Shown here in pieces: positions 1 through 10,282 of a stretch of 64,000 nt of DNA. Source of the DNA: TMED27 sp963922705. Lineage in GTDB: Bacteria > Pseudomonadota > Alphaproteobacteria > Micavibrionales > Micavibrionaceae. Location: NCBI GenBank assembly GCA_963922705.1, contig CAWUJS010000002.1:1-64000 (forward strand), read 5' to 3'. The notes below the pieces were generated by a model, which saw only the letters and a list, made by a program, of their open reading frames with translations, ran no database searches and was not told where the DNA came from. Positions within the stretch are counted from its first letter, which is position 1, and each line of letters opens with the position of its first letter. The translations under genes and the position numbers were made by a program.

Positions 1-40
1 CTTTCTGTTTCAACTGTAAACAAAAAGGTGTTGCACTTAG

Positions 41-172
41 AAACTGAGACTTCCTAAGCCTGGTGATATCGTCATATGCGACAATTTGCGGGCGCATAAA
101 GTAGCCGGTGTGCAAGAAATAATCGAGAACGCTGGCGCTACAATCCTCTACCTGCATGGCAATTGCATTTGA
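41..172 (+). pseudogene. IS630-family transposase remnant
   Basis: Reading the plus strand in the frame of base 53 gives a peptide containing PGDIVICDNLRAHK followed by VAGVQEIIENAGATILYL, which closely resembles the second catalytic-Asp region of IS630-family DDE transposases (typically GD-x-V-x-x-DNL-x-x-HK). The match begins after an in-frame TAG near base 40 and stops at about base 155, where the sequence turns into unrelated DNA and ends in TGA. No inverted repeats, start codon or remaining catalytic core are visible, so this is a dead fragment of roughly 40 codons. It sits where ribosomal genes usually follow rpoC, which suggests that transposition helped break the cluster. Confidence 0.7.
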
Positions 173-217
173 AATGGTGATTTGTAAAATCCATCGTTAT
201 CCCATTCCCCCACACCT

Positions 218-283
218 GTCATCCCGGCGAAAGCCGGGATCTCTTCGATTTAAGCATGGGATCCCCACTTTCGCGGGGATGAC
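218..283. repeat. 66-bp palindromic repeat, family A
   Basis: The element begins GTCATCCC and ends GGGATGAC. Inside it are two GC-rich hairpins, CCCGGC-gaaa-GCCGGG and a CCCC/GGGG stem, joined by an AT-rich spacer. An element of almost the same length and layout lies inside rnr (16134-16198), so this is a dispersed family like REP or Rickettsia palindromic elements. Here it lies downstream of rpoC next to the transposase remnant. Confidence 0.75.
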
Positions 284-333
284 GGTATTGAGGTAAAAAT
301 CCGGGTTTTAAATGCAATCGCCATGTGACCATT

Positions 334-353
334 CCCCGCTGCAAGCAGCGGGG
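334..353. other. GC-rich hairpin downstream of rpoC
   Basis: CCCCGCTG and CAGCGGGG form an 8-bp stem with a 4-base loop about 90 bases beyond the rpoC stop codon. No T-run follows on either strand, so it is not a canonical intrinsic terminator. It may stabilise the 3' end of the rpoBC transcript or be another repeat fragment. Confidence 0.4.
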
Positions 354-441
354 TAAGATTCAAAGACTTCGGCGCGAGTGAAGACACACCCAAGGAGCGA
401 GAAATTAAACCCTAAAGCAAAAAGTTGAACTTCACGAGTAC

Positions 442-3400
442 CTAACCGTTCGCAGCTTCTTTTGGCTCATCATCTGAAGGCGCATTACTCGCATCCTCAA
501 TTGCAGCCGCCTCATTAGCAGCTTCCAGCGCTTCTTCTTCAGCTTGGCGTTGTGCAAGAATTTCATGATCACGACCGGCAGCAACCTGCTTAATTTCGTT
601 CACATAAGCACCTGTTCCAGCAGGGATCAAACGACCAACAATCACGTTCTCTTTCAAACCATGCAAGCGGTCAACCTTACCATTGACAGCAGCGTCGGTT
701 AGAACGCGTGTTGTTTCCTGGAAAGAAGCAGCAGAGATGAAGCTACGTGTCTGCAAGGATGCTTTTGTAATCCCTTGCAGGACAGGCCTTCCTTCCGGCG
801 GACGGTGCCCGTCAGCTTCAAATTTTGCAACTTCCGCATCGAATGTCTCGCGATCCGCATGCTCGCCAACAAGATATGTGGAATCGCCCACGGCTGTGAT
901 TTCAACCTTTTGCATCATCTGGCGAACAATCACCTCAATATGCTTATCGTTGATCTTAACCCCTTGCAGGCGATAAACATCCTGTACTTCGTTTGTGAGG
1001 TAATCAGCAAGCGCCTCGACACCCATAACATCAAGAATATCATGCGGAACAAGCGCACCATCAAGAATAGGATCGCCTTTACGGACAAAATCACCTTCCT
1101 GAACCGCCAAGTGACGGCCTTTTGGAACAAGATATTCACGCGGTTCACCATCTTCTGCATTTGCAGGTTTCACGGCAATGCGGCGCTTGGACTTATAGTC
1201 TTTTCCAAACTCAACATAACCGTCAATCTCGGAAATCACAGCAAAGTCTTTTGGCATACGCGCTTCGAAAAGCTCCGCCACGCGCGGTAGACCACCTGTA
1301 ATATCGCGTGTTTTTGATGTCTCGCGCGGGATGCGTGCGATGATATCGCCCGCCTTCACGTCCTGCCCGTTCTCAACGGATAAAATTGTATCCACCGAGA
1401 GATAGTAATTAGCCGGCAAGCCATTGGCGAGGTTAATCACGTTTTTCTTTTTATCAAGAAGCGCAATACGTGGTTTCAAGTCACCGCCCTTGGGCTGTGA
1501 ACGCCAGTCAATGACTTTCTTGGATGAAATACCCGTGGCTTCATCAACATCATCGACAACAGAAACGCCTTCGGTCAGATCAAAGTAATGCGCTTCACCG
1601 TCCTTTTCCGTGATAATCGGCATTGTGTATGGATCCCACTCTGCCATCTTGTCACCGGCTTTGACTTTACCGCCATCCTCAATGAGGAGTTTTGCACCAT
1701 AAGGAACGCGGTGTGTTGCCTTCTCGTCACCTTTTTTGTCTTTGAGGACAATCTCAGTGTTACGACCCATCACGATGGTCACGCCTTCGGAGTTTGTAAC
1801 AACATTCTGGTTACGCACCTCGGCAGTTGCATCAATATTGGCTTCTACGTGGGAACGCTCTGCACCTTTCTGTGCTGCACCGCCAATGTGGAATGTCCGC
1901 ATCGTTAGCTGTGTTCCCGGCTCACCAATCGATTGCGCAGCCATAACACCAATTGCCTCGCCGAGATTGACTTCTGTTCCGCGTGCAAGATCACGACCGT
2001 AACATTTGGCACAAATCCCGTTATTCTCGCCTTCACATGTGAGGACGGAACGCACAATAACCTCATCGATACCGGCTGTTTCAACAGCCTCAGCCATGTT
2101 TTCATCAATGATTTCACCGGCTTTGACAATCACTGCACCGTCCAACGGGCTTTTGATCTCTGTTGCAGGGACACGACCAAGGATACGTTCGGACAAGGGA
2201 ACGACAACATCCGCACCATTCATGATCGCACGCATGGAGATACCATTCGTCGTACCGCAATCTTCTTCTGTGATAATCGCATCTTGTGCAACATCAACAA
2301 GGCGGCGTGTCAGGTAACCGGAGTTCGCCGTTTTCAATGCCGTATCGGCAAGACCTTTACGCGCACCGTGCGTTGAGTTGAAATATTCGAGCACTGTCAA
2401 ACCTTCTTTGAAGTTTGATATGATCGGGTTTTCGATGATCTCACCGGACGGCTTGGCCATCAAACCGCGCATCCCGGCAAGCTGTCGGATCTGCGCCGCA
2501 GAACCCCGCGCACCGGAATGTGCCATCATATAAACGGCATTCAAATTACCTTCGGAATAATCCGAGATTTTACCCATCATCGCATCGGCAACATCATCGG
2601 TACATTTTGACCAGATATCGACGACTTTGTTATATTTTTCGCCTTTGGTAATCAAACCATCCTGATATTGTTGCTCAAATTCAGCGACTTTACCTTTGGC
2701 TTCATCAACAAGCTCCTGCTTTTCCGCAGGAATAATGAGGTCATCCTTACCGAATGAAATACCGGCAGTACAGGCATGGCGGAAACCAAGTTTCATCATA
2801 CGGTCAGCGAAGATGACAGTCTCTTTTTGACCGCAATGACGGTAAACTTCGTCAATCACGTTGGAGATTTCTTTCTTCGTTAAAACCTGATTGATCAAAT
2901 CGAACGGCACGTTCGGATGACGCGGCAACAAGTCAGAGAGAATGATACGACCTGGTGTTGATTCAACGATCACTGTTTTCGGCTCGAAATTCTCATCCAC
3001 TGTGTGATAGCGGCATTTGATCTTTGCGTGCATGGAAAGAACGCCTTCGGTCAGCGCATGCGTGATCTCACCGGCGCCACGGAAGATCATGCCTTCGCCT
3101 TTCTCACCGTCAAGCGCAAGTGTCATATAGTAAAGACCTAAGACGATATCCTGTGATGGAACAACAATAGGCTTCCCGTTTGCGGGAGATAGGATGTTGT
3201 TTGTCGCCATCATCAAGCAACGTGCCTCAAGCTGCGCTTCGATAGAAAGTGGCACGTGAACCGCCATCTGGTCACCATCAAAGTCAGCATTAAAGGCTGT
3301 ACAAACGAGCGGATGAAGCTGAATCGCTTTTCCTTCAATCAAGGTTGGCTCGAATGCCTGAATACCAAGGCGGTGAAGCGTTGGGGCGCGGTTGAGCATA

Positions 3401-4665
3401 ACCGGGTGTTCGCGGATCACCTCTTCGAGGATATCCCAAACTTCCGGACGCTCTTTCTCGACCATTTTCTTGGCGGCTTTAACTGTTGAGGCCATGCCGT
3501 AAATTTCCAGCTTGTGGTAGATGAATGGCTTGAATAGCTCCAGCGCCATTTTCTTCGGCAGGCCGCATTGATGGAGTTTAAGCTCAGGCCCAACCACAAT
3601 CACCGAACGACCGGAATAGTCCACACGCTTCCCAAGAAGGTTTTGACGGAAACGCCCTTGCTTTCCTTTCAGCATATCAGAAAGTGATTTCAATGGACGC
3701 TTATTCGCACCCGTGATCACACGACCACGACGACCATTATCAAAGAGCGCATCAACAGATTCCTGTAGCATTCTTTTTTCGTTACGCACGATAATGTCAG
3801 GCGCGCGTAACTCAATCAGGCGCTTCAAACGATTGTTACGATTGATAACACGGCGGTAAAGATCGTTCAAATCGGATGTTGCAAAACGACCACCATCCAA
3901 AGGCACCAATGGACGCAAATCAGGCGGAAGAACAGGAACAATGTCCAAAATCATCCATTCAGGACGTGTGCCGGATTCGATGAAAGCATCAAGAAGCTTC
4001 AAGCGCTTCACAAGCTTCTTGCGCTTTGCTTCGGAACCTGTCTCGCGCAAATCTTCTTCGACCTGTACTCTTTGCTCTTCAAGGTCAAGCTCGGAAAGGA
4101 TTTCTTTCAACGCTTCTGCGCCGATACCAGCACGGAAATTCTCCTCGCCATACTCATCCTGCGCTTCGTAATATTCTTCTTCTGTAAGAAGCTGTAGCGG
4201 TTTTAGCGGGGTCATGCCCGGCTCGATCACAATGAAGTTTTCGAAGTAAAGTACGCGCTCAAGCTCTTTTAATGTCATATCGACAATAAGACCAATACGG
4301 CTTGGCAAGGACTTCAAGAACCAGATATGCGCAACAGGAGAGGCAAGATCGATATGACCCATGCGCTCGCGGCGGACACGGGTCAATGTGACCTCAACGC
4401 CACATTTCTCACAAATAATCCCTTTATACTTCATGCGCTTATATTTACCGCACAGACATTCATAATCCTTAATCGGGCCAAAGATACGCGCACAGAAAAG
4501 ACCGTCTTTTTCCGGCTTGAAAGTACGATAGTTAATCGTTTCCGGCTTTTTTACTTCGCCAAATGACCAGCTGCGCATTTGCTCAGGCGACGCAATCGAA
4601 ATGCGAATGCTGTCAAAGCTTTGTGGCCCTGTCGGTTGACCAAAGAGGTTCATGAGTTCGTTCAT
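442..4665 (-). CDS. rpoC: DNA-directed RNA polymerase subunit beta'
   Basis: This is the largest RNA polymerase subunit; it carries the catalytic Mg2+ and, with RpoB, forms the active-site cleft. The protein is 1407 residues, the normal bacterial length. Visible landmarks are the N-terminal zinc finger (CLCGKYKRMKYKG followed by CEKCG, about residues 69-88), the active-site loop NADFDGD with N at residue 459 and Asp 461, 463 and 465, and the second zinc site (CEGENNGICAKC, about 875-890). The C-terminus ends in an acidic, Ala/Glu-rich tail. It lies 43 bases after rpoB on the same strand and is presumably co-transcribed from the rplJ promoter. Downstream there is no rpsL, rpsG or fusA, which is unusual. 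Confidence 0.99.
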   Translation of the reverse strand: MNELMNLFGQPTGPQSFDSIRISIASPEQMRSWSFGEVKKPETINYRTFKPEKDGLFCARIFGPIKDYECLCGKYKRMKYKGIICEKCGVEVTLTRVRRERMGHIDLASPVAHIWFLKSLPSRIGLIVDMTLKELERVLYFENFIVIEPGMTPLKPLQLLTEEEYYEAQDEYGEENFRAGIGAEALKEILSELDLEEQRVQVEEDLRETGSEAKRKKLVKRLKLLDAFIESGTRPEWMILDIVPVLPPDLRPLVPLDGGRFATSDLNDLYRRVINRNNRLKRLIELRAPDIIVRNEKRMLQESVDALFDNGRRGRVITGANKRPLKSLSDMLKGKQGRFRQNLLGKRVDYSGRSVIVVGPELKLHQCGLPKKMALELFKPFIYHKLEIYGMASTVKAAKKMVEKERPEVWDILEEVIREHPVMLNRAPTLHRLGIQAFEPTLIEGKAIQLHPLVCTAFNADFDGDQMAVHVPLSIEAQLEARCLMMATNNILSPANGKPIVVPSQDIVLGLYYMTLALDGEKGEGMIFRGAGEITHALTEGVLSMHAKIKCRYHTVDENFEPKTVIVESTPGRIILSDLLPRHPNVPFDLINQVLTKKEISNVIDEVYRHCGQKETVIFADRMMKLGFRHACTAGISFGKDDLIIPAEKQELVDEAKGKVAEFEQQYQDGLITKGEKYNKVVDIWSKCTDDVADAMMGKISDYSEGNLNAVYMMAHSGARGSAAQIRQLAGMRGLMAKPSGEIIENPIISNFKEGLTVLEYFNSTHGARKGLADTALKTANSGYLTRRLVDVAQDAIITEEDCGTTNGISMRAIMNGADVVVPLSERILGRVPATEIKSPLDGAVIVKAGEIIDENMAEAVETAGIDEVIVRSVLTCEGENNGICAKCYGRDLARGTEVNLGEAIGVMAAQSIGEPGTQLTMRTFHIGGAAQKGAERSHVEANIDATAEVRNQNVVTNSEGVTIVMGRNTEIVLKDKKGDEKATHRVPYGAKLLIEDGGKVKAGDKMAEWDPYTMPIITEKDGEAHYFDLTEGVSVVDDVDEATGISSKKVIDWRSQPKGGDLKPRIALLDKKKNVINLANGLPANYYLSVDTILSVENGQDVKAGDIIARIPRETSKTRDITGGLPRVAELFEARMPKDFAVISEIDGYVEFGKDYKSKRRIAVKPANAEDGEPREYLVPKGRHLAVQEGDFVRKGDPILDGALVPHDILDVMGVEALADYLTNEVQDVYRLQGVKINDKHIEVIVRQMMQKVEITAVGDSTYLVGEHADRETFDAEVAKFEADGHRPPEGRPVLQGITKASLQTRSFISAASFQETTRVLTDAAVNGKVDRLHGLKENVIVGRLIPAGTGAYVNEIKQVAAGRDHEILAQRQAEEEALEAANEAAAIEDASNAPSDDEPKEAANG

Positions 4666-4708
4666 ATTTTTCTTCCTTTAAAGCGTATTCTTTTCGTTTG
4701 CACTATTT

Positions 4709-7700
4709 CTATGAGTTCCCACCGGACTGCTTCAAATCAACATTCAGACCCAGAGCCTTCAACTCCTTCGTCAGAACGTTAAAGCTCTCGGGGATACCGA
4801 TTTCGAAATTGTCTTCACCGCGGACAATGCTCTCATAGACTTTGCTACGACCGGCAACGTCATCGGATTTCACCGTCAACATTTCCTGTAGCGTGTAAGC
4901 CGCACCATAAGCTTGAAGCGCCCACACTTCCATCTCACCAAAGCGCTGACCACCAAATTGAGCTTTACCACCCAATGGCTGCTGCGTGACCAATGAATAT
5001 GGACCGATCGAACGGGCGTGAATTTTGTCATCAACCAGATGGTGCAGTTTGAGCATATACATATAGCCAACCGTCACAGGGCGGTGGAAATATTCACCCG
5101 TACGACCATCAATAAGTTGCATCTGACCAGAACTTTCCAAACCAGCTTTTTCAAGCAATTCAGAAATATCACCCTCATGCGCACCATCAAAGACAGGCGT
5201 TGCCATCGGCACACCGCCGCGTAAGTTATTGGCCATCTCCAAAAGCTCTTTATCATCAAGCTTGTCAACTTTTTCCGTAAACTCGCGATCACCGTAAGCC
5301 TGTTCCAGCTTTTCGATCAGGACTTTTTTCTCGGCCTCTTCCATCGCTTTTCTGGATTTAAAGCCGTCAATAATTTCACCGATTTGTTCACCCATTCTTG
5401 CTGATGCCCAACCAAGATGCGTTTCAAGAATCTGCCCCACATTCATACGTGATGGAACACCGAGCGGGTTCAAAACGATATCAACGGGCGTTCCGTCTTC
5501 TGTATATGGCATATCTTCTTGTGGAATCACTTTGGAGATAACCCCTTTGTTCCCGTGACGACCCGCCATTTTATCACCGGGCTGCATCTTACGTTTCACA
5601 GCGACAAAGACTTTGACCATCTTCATCACGCCCGGCATCAGCTCATCACCGCGCTGAAGCTTTTCTACCTTGTTTTCGAAACGCTCTTTAATGCCATCAA
5701 CCGCGCCGTCAAATGTCTCGCCCATAGCCTCGATTTCCGCCATGCGCGTATCATCTTCAATCGCAATTTGACGCATCAAGCCGCGCTTTTCGATTGTCTC
5801 AAGATCAGCTTTTGTGATCTTGTCACCTTTCTTAAAGCCTGTATCTTTCGGCGCTTTTGCAACAATATTGCCATCCAGCATATCTGAAAGACGGCCATAG
5901 AAACCATCCTCAAGGATCCGGCGCTCATCATCGCGGTCTTTTGCCAGACGCTCGATTTCCTGTGCTTCAATCGAAAGCGCACGCGCATCTTTATCAACGC
6001 CCCGGCGGTTAAAGACACGCACATCAACAACAGTTCCAACAGTCCCAGGCGGGAGGCGAAGCGATGTATCTTTGACATCGGCTGCTTTTTCACCGAAAAT
6101 CGCGCGCAGCAATTTTTCTTCCGGTGTCATTGGCGATTCGCCCTTTGGCGTGACCTTACCAACCATAATATCACCCGGCGCAATTTCCGCACCCACATGG
6201 ACGATACCGGCTTCATCAAGATGTTTCAGCGCTTCTTCACCGACATTGGGGATATCACGTGTGATCTCCTCGGTTCCGAGCTTTGTATCACGTGCCATCA
6301 CTTCAAATTCTTCAATATGAATGGATGTGAAAACGTCATCACGCACAATGCGCTCATTGACCAAGATCGAATCCTCAAAATTATATCCATTCCAGGGCAT
6401 AAACGCCACGCGAATGTTACGTCCCAGCGCTAACTCACCAAACTGCGTCGATGGGCCATCCGCAATAATATCGCCGCGGCGCACCTTGTCACCCACCTTT
6501 ACGAGGGGCTTTTGCGTGATACATGTGCTCTGGTTTGAGCGTTGGAATTTTGCGAGCTTGTAAATATCAACAACCGGCTCACCGGGGTTCAGCTTTTCAC
6601 TCGCCTGAACAACAATCCGCGTTGCGTCCACTTTTGTAACCTCACCGGCACGACGCGCAGAAACAGCAGCACCGGAATCCCGGGCAACGGTCGCCTCCAT
6701 CCCGGTTCCAACGATCGGTGCATCGGCTTTAACCAAAGGCACAGCCTGACGCATCATGTTTGAACCCATCAAAGCGCGATTCGCATCGTCATTCTCGAGG
6801 AAAGGAATCAAAGATGCCGCAACAGACACCATCTGTTTTGGGGAAACGTCGATGAAATCGATATTGTCAGGTGTCGCCATCAAGTTTTCACCAGCCTCAC
6901 GACACTGCACAAGATCATTGGCAAACGCACCATTCTTATCAAGCTCCGAGTTTGCCTGCGCGATTGTGTAACGCGCCTCTTCCATCGCGGACATGTAGAC
7001 AACTTCGTCCGTTACCTTACCATCTTCTACTTTACGATAAGGACTTTCGATAAAGCCGTACTGGTTAACGCGAGCAAATGTTGCGAGAGAGTTTATCAGA
7101 CCAATATTAGGACCTTCCGGTGTTTCAATCGGACAGATACGACCATAATGTGTTGGATGTACGTCACGCACCTCAAAACCGGCACGCTCACGCGTCAAAC
7201 CGCCCGGCCCAAGCGCAGAAAGGCGGCGCTTATGGGTAATCTCGGAAAGCGGGTTTGTCTGATCCATGAACTGCGAGAGCTGAGAGCTTCCGAAAAACTC
7301 ACGCACCGATGCCTGTGCAGGTTTTGAATTGATCAAATCATGCGGCATATAAGTGTCAATCTCAACAGATGACATACGCTCACGAATGGCACGCTCCATG
7401 CGCAAAAGGCCAATGCGAATCTGGTTTTCCATTAACTCACCGACCGAACGCACACGGCGGTTTCCAAGGTTATCAATATCATCAACTTCGCCGCGACCAT
7501 CTTTCAGACCATGTAAATATTGCAAAATGGCTAAAATATCCGCCTTTTCAAGAATACGGAATTGATCATCAGCCTGAAGGTCAAGACGCGCATTCATTTT
7601 CACGCGACCAACGGCAGAAAGATCATAACGCTCCGCATCGAAGAAAAGTGACTGGAACAGCGCCTCTGCGGATTCAACCGTTGGCGGCTCACCCGGGCGC

Positions 7701-8953
7701 ATCACGCGGTAAATATCGATCAACGCCTCTTCACGTGTATCACATTTATCAATCAGCATGGTATTACGGACATAAGGCCCAACATTGAGATGATCGATTT
7801 TAAGGATAGGAAGATCCGCTATATTCAGCTCTTCAATTTTCTCAAGATCTTCTGCTGTAATTTCATGACCCGCATCAAAAATCACAAGCCCTGTTTCAGG
7901 ATCAATAATGTCTGCGCCAAGATACTGCGAGATAAGCTGCTCATTTTGAACAAGAATTTCCTTCAGCCCATCTTCGGTGAATTTCTTGGCCTTGCGCGGT
8001 GTAATTTTAGTGCCCTCTTCTGCGATCACATTCCCTGTTTTAGCATCCACTAAATCAGCAGTGATCTTCAAACCACGCAAGGATTCGCCATCAAAATCAG
8101 TCTTCCAGCCTTTTTTGTCTTTTTTGTAGAAGACTGTTTCATAAAATGTGCTCAAGATTTCCTCATTAGACATTCCCTGAATAAGCAGTGAATCAATATC
8201 AGCATCCTGCTCTTCGCATTCTTTACGGTAATCTATAGTCTCGCTAGAATCTAACGCACGCAACAATGTTGTGACTGGCAATTTGCGACGGCGATCAATG
8301 CGCACATAAAGATGATCCTTCGCATCAAATTCAAAATCAAGCCATGAGCCGCGATAGGGAATCACACGTGATGAGAAAAGATACTTACCGGATGTATGTG
8401 TCTTTCCGCCATCGTGATCAAAGAAAACACCAGGAGAACGGTGCATTTGCGAGACAATTACACGTTCGGTGCCATTCACAACAAATGTTCCGTTATCAGT
8501 CATGAGCGGCATATCGACCATGTAGACGTCCTGCTCCTTGATATCACGGATAGAACGTAAACCTGTATCCTCATCAACATCAAAAACAGAAAGACGCAAT
8601 GTGACGCGCAGCGGCGCAGCATAGGTCATACCGCGTGTTTGACATTCTTCAACATCATATTTTGGATCTTCAAGTTCGTATTTAACGAAATCAATTTCAG
8701 CCTTGTCGGCAAAATCCTTGATCGGAAATACAGTGGCAAAAACCTCCTCAAGCCCCTGCATTGTACGATCTTCAGAAGAAATGCCGGCCTGCAAAAAGAG
8801 CTCATAAGATTGACGCTGAACCTCAATCAAATTCGGCATTTGCGCTACTTCTTCAATTTTTCCGAAATTACGGCGCACTTTTTTGCGGCCTGTAAAACTT
8901 TCGATGCTGTTTGCGGGAGGGATTTGTGTTTCCGGTGAAGCTGTTGCGCCCAT
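4709..8953 (-). CDS. rpoB: DNA-directed RNA polymerase subunit beta
   Basis: This is the second large RNA polymerase subunit, forming the other half of the catalytic cleft and the rifampicin pocket. At 1414 residues it is slightly longer than the E. coli protein. Diagnostic stretches include FFGSSQLSQFMDQTNPLSEI and THKRRLSALGPGGLTRERAG of the rifampicin region, GDKMAGRHGNKGV near the catalytic centre, and the C-terminal MLKLHHLVDDKIHARS with GGQRFGEMEVWALQAYGAA. The Asp-Gln and His-Lys-Arg residues whose substitution commonly gives rifampicin resistance are wild type. A 399-base gap containing a hairpin separates it from rplL upstream, so rpoBC may be partly attenuated relative to rplJL. Confidence 0.99.
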   Translation of the reverse strand: MGATASPETQIPPANSIESFTGRKKVRRNFGKIEEVAQMPNLIEVQRQSYELFLQAGISSEDRTMQGLEEVFATVFPIKDFADKAEIDFVKYELEDPKYDVEECQTRGMTYAAPLRVTLRLSVFDVDEDTGLRSIRDIKEQDVYMVDMPLMTDNGTFVVNGTERVIVSQMHRSPGVFFDHDGGKTHTSGKYLFSSRVIPYRGSWLDFEFDAKDHLYVRIDRRRKLPVTTLLRALDSSETIDYRKECEEQDADIDSLLIQGMSNEEILSTFYETVFYKKDKKGWKTDFDGESLRGLKITADLVDAKTGNVIAEEGTKITPRKAKKFTEDGLKEILVQNEQLISQYLGADIIDPETGLVIFDAGHEITAEDLEKIEELNIADLPILKIDHLNVGPYVRNTMLIDKCDTREEALIDIYRVMRPGEPPTVESAEALFQSLFFDAERYDLSAVGRVKMNARLDLQADDQFRILEKADILAILQYLHGLKDGRGEVDDIDNLGNRRVRSVGELMENQIRIGLLRMERAIRERMSSVEIDTYMPHDLINSKPAQASVREFFGSSQLSQFMDQTNPLSEITHKRRLSALGPGGLTRERAGFEVRDVHPTHYGRICPIETPEGPNIGLINSLATFARVNQYGFIESPYRKVEDGKVTDEVVYMSAMEEARYTIAQANSELDKNGAFANDLVQCREAGENLMATPDNIDFIDVSPKQMVSVAASLIPFLENDDANRALMGSNMMRQAVPLVKADAPIVGTGMEATVARDSGAAVSARRAGEVTKVDATRIVVQASEKLNPGEPVVDIYKLAKFQRSNQSTCITQKPLVKVGDKVRRGDIIADGPSTQFGELALGRNIRVAFMPWNGYNFEDSILVNERIVRDDVFTSIHIEEFEVMARDTKLGTEEITRDIPNVGEEALKHLDEAGIVHVGAEIAPGDIMVGKVTPKGESPMTPEEKLLRAIFGEKAADVKDTSLRLPPGTVGTVVDVRVFNRRGVDKDARALSIEAQEIERLAKDRDDERRILEDGFYGRLSDMLDGNIVAKAPKDTGFKKGDKITKADLETIEKRGLMRQIAIEDDTRMAEIEAMGETFDGAVDGIKERFENKVEKLQRGDELMPGVMKMVKVFVAVKRKMQPGDKMAGRHGNKGVISKVIPQEDMPYTEDGTPVDIVLNPLGVPSRMNVGQILETHLGWASARMGEQIGEIIDGFKSRKAMEEAEKKVLIEKLEQAYGDREFTEKVDKLDDKELLEMANNLRGGVPMATPVFDGAHEGDISELLEKAGLESSGQMQLIDGRTGEYFHRPVTVGYMYMLKLHHLVDDKIHARSIGPYSLVTQQPLGGKAQFGGQRFGEMEVWALQAYGAAYTLQEMLTVKSDDVAGRSKVYESIVRGEDNFEIGIPESFNVLTKELKALGLNVDLKQSGGNS

Positions 8954-9260
8954 TTTTTAGTATCCTATCATCAATCATTTTTTGTGGCGCTCGATTATAT
9001 CTGACTCACTTTGTCCAGTATTTTGCTAAACCGAACAACAAAAACCACATCACCCCTTGCCATGATCCGGCTAAAGGTTGAAGTGGTTATCTGCCTGTTT
9101 TTACAAGATTCTTTGCTTTGATACGCAAACAAATTATCTTGTAAATTTCAAACATAAAAACTGACGCCTACGTCTTTTTTGAAAAAGTTTGTCTGCTTAT
9201 GGACTAATCTGCAGCTAATGTCAATAGCTTAATTAGATAAAACAAGCCACAAAATGAATT

Positions 9261-9276
9261 CCCCGCAAAAGCGGGG
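9261..9276. other. hairpin in the rplL-rpoB intergenic region
   Basis: The 399-base gap 8954-9352 holds no gene. Its only clear structure is CCCCGC-aaaa-GCGGGG, about 80 bases after rplL in the direction of transcription, without a following T-run. Gaps at this place in other bacteria often hold a partial terminator or processing hairpin that lowers rpoBC relative to L7/L12; that role here is inferred from position. Confidence 0.4.
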
Positions 9277-9352
9277 ACATTCAATATTATCCTATAGATC
9301 CCGGATAATGCTTAAACGCTTTTCCAGGATAAAAATCACTTTATAGCGATTT

Positions 9353-9727
9353 TTACTTAAGAGCAACTGTAGCACCAGCTTCTTCAAGCTTCTTCTTTGC
9401 TTCTTCCGCTTCGTCTTTCTTCACGCCTTCTTTCAAAGCACCGCCTTTTTCAGCAAGCTCTTTTGCTTCTTTCAAGCCAAGACCTGTAAGCGCGCGCACT
9501 TCTTTAATCACAGCAATTTTGTTACCGCCAGCGCTTTCAAGAACGATATCAAATTCGTCCTTTTCTTCAGCAGCAGCGCCCTCAGCAGGTGCAGCAGCAA
9601 CGGCAACAGGTGCAGCAGCAGCGGCAGTTACACCCCACTTGTCTTCAAGAAGCTTAGAAAGCTCGGCAGCTTCCAAAACAGAAAGCTCAGAGAGTTGATC
9701 AACAATTTTTTCCAAATCAGCAGCCAT
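9353..9727 (-). CDS. rplL: 50S ribosomal protein bL12 (L7/L12)
   Basis: This is the ribosomal stalk protein, present as several dimers bound to L10 and recruiting translation GTPases. The 124-residue product has the expected order: an N-terminal dimerisation domain (to about residue 33, KIVDQLSELSVLEAAELSKLLE), an Ala-rich flexible hinge (about 34-55), and the C-terminal factor-binding domain with KIAVIKEVRALTGLGLKEAK and a terminal EEAGATVALK. The start is supported by GGAGA upstream of the ATG. It lies 36 bases after rplJ and shares its leader-controlled transcript. Confidence 0.99.
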   Translation of the reverse strand: MAADLEKIVDQLSELSVLEAAELSKLLEDKWGVTAAAAAPVAVAAAPAEGAAAEEKDEFDIVLESAGGNKIAVIKEVRALTGLGLKEAKELAEKGGALKEGVKKDEAEEAKKKLEEAGATVALK

Positions 9728-9763
9728 TATATTTCTCCTTATTGATTGAATAGCCAGATTTCA

Positions 9764-10282
9764 TTATTCACTTTTGGCGCCATACGCCGCAGTGACACCA
9801 ACAAGCTCGCGTGCCGGAGCCTGCATCAGGCCAGCCAGTTTTGTAGCCGGGGCCTGAACCAGACCAACAAGCTTGCTGCGAACTTCATCAAGGCTTGGCA
9901 ATTTCGCCAGCGCCTCAATTCCTTGAACATCCAGAACTTGCTCACCAAGAGCACCGCCCAGAATTTTTAAATTATCATTTCCCTTTGCAAATTTATGCGT
10001 CACCTTCGCCGCCGCAACGGGATCAGAAGATGTTGCAATCCCGACAGGGCCGGTGAATAGATCACTAATCCCTTCAAATTTCGTACCTTTGAGAGCAATT
10101 TTCACAAGATTATTTTTTGTTACTTTAAAGCTCGCGCCTTCCTTACGAAGATCCGCACGCAATTCCTGAAGATCCTTAACCGTCAAACCATCATAATGTG
10201 TGACAACAACAATCTCGTCATTGGCAAAACGCTCATTTAGCGCAACAACTTCAGCTTTTTTTTGTTCACGGGTCATACCCAT
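9764..10282 (-). CDS. rplJ: 50S ribosomal protein uL10
   Basis: L10 anchors L7/L12 dimers to the 23S rRNA GTPase centre and commonly represses its own operon by binding the mRNA leader. The 172-residue protein matches the family length. Its N-terminus (MTREQKKAEVVALNERFAND) and the middle region with VTKNNLVKIALKGTKFEG are typical, and the C-terminal helix that binds L12 is Ala/Leu rich. The start is preceded by AAAAGGAAC. The expected upstream rplKA pair is missing; instead there is a long leader and then a divergent unrelated regulator. rplJ therefore carries its own promoter here. Confidence 0.98.
   Translation of the reverse strand: MGMTREQKKAEVVALNERFANDEIVVVTHYDGLTVKDLQELRADLRKEGASFKVTKNNLVKIALKGTKFEGISDLFTGPVGIATSSDPVAAAKVTHKFAKGNDNLKILGGALGEQVLDVQGIEALAKLPSLDEVRSKLVGLVQAPATKLAGLMQAPARELVGVTAAYGAKSE

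Noticed and set aside
7353..8053. Several plus-strand frames within rpoB
   Set aside because: All are antisense of a conserved essential gene and lack start signals.
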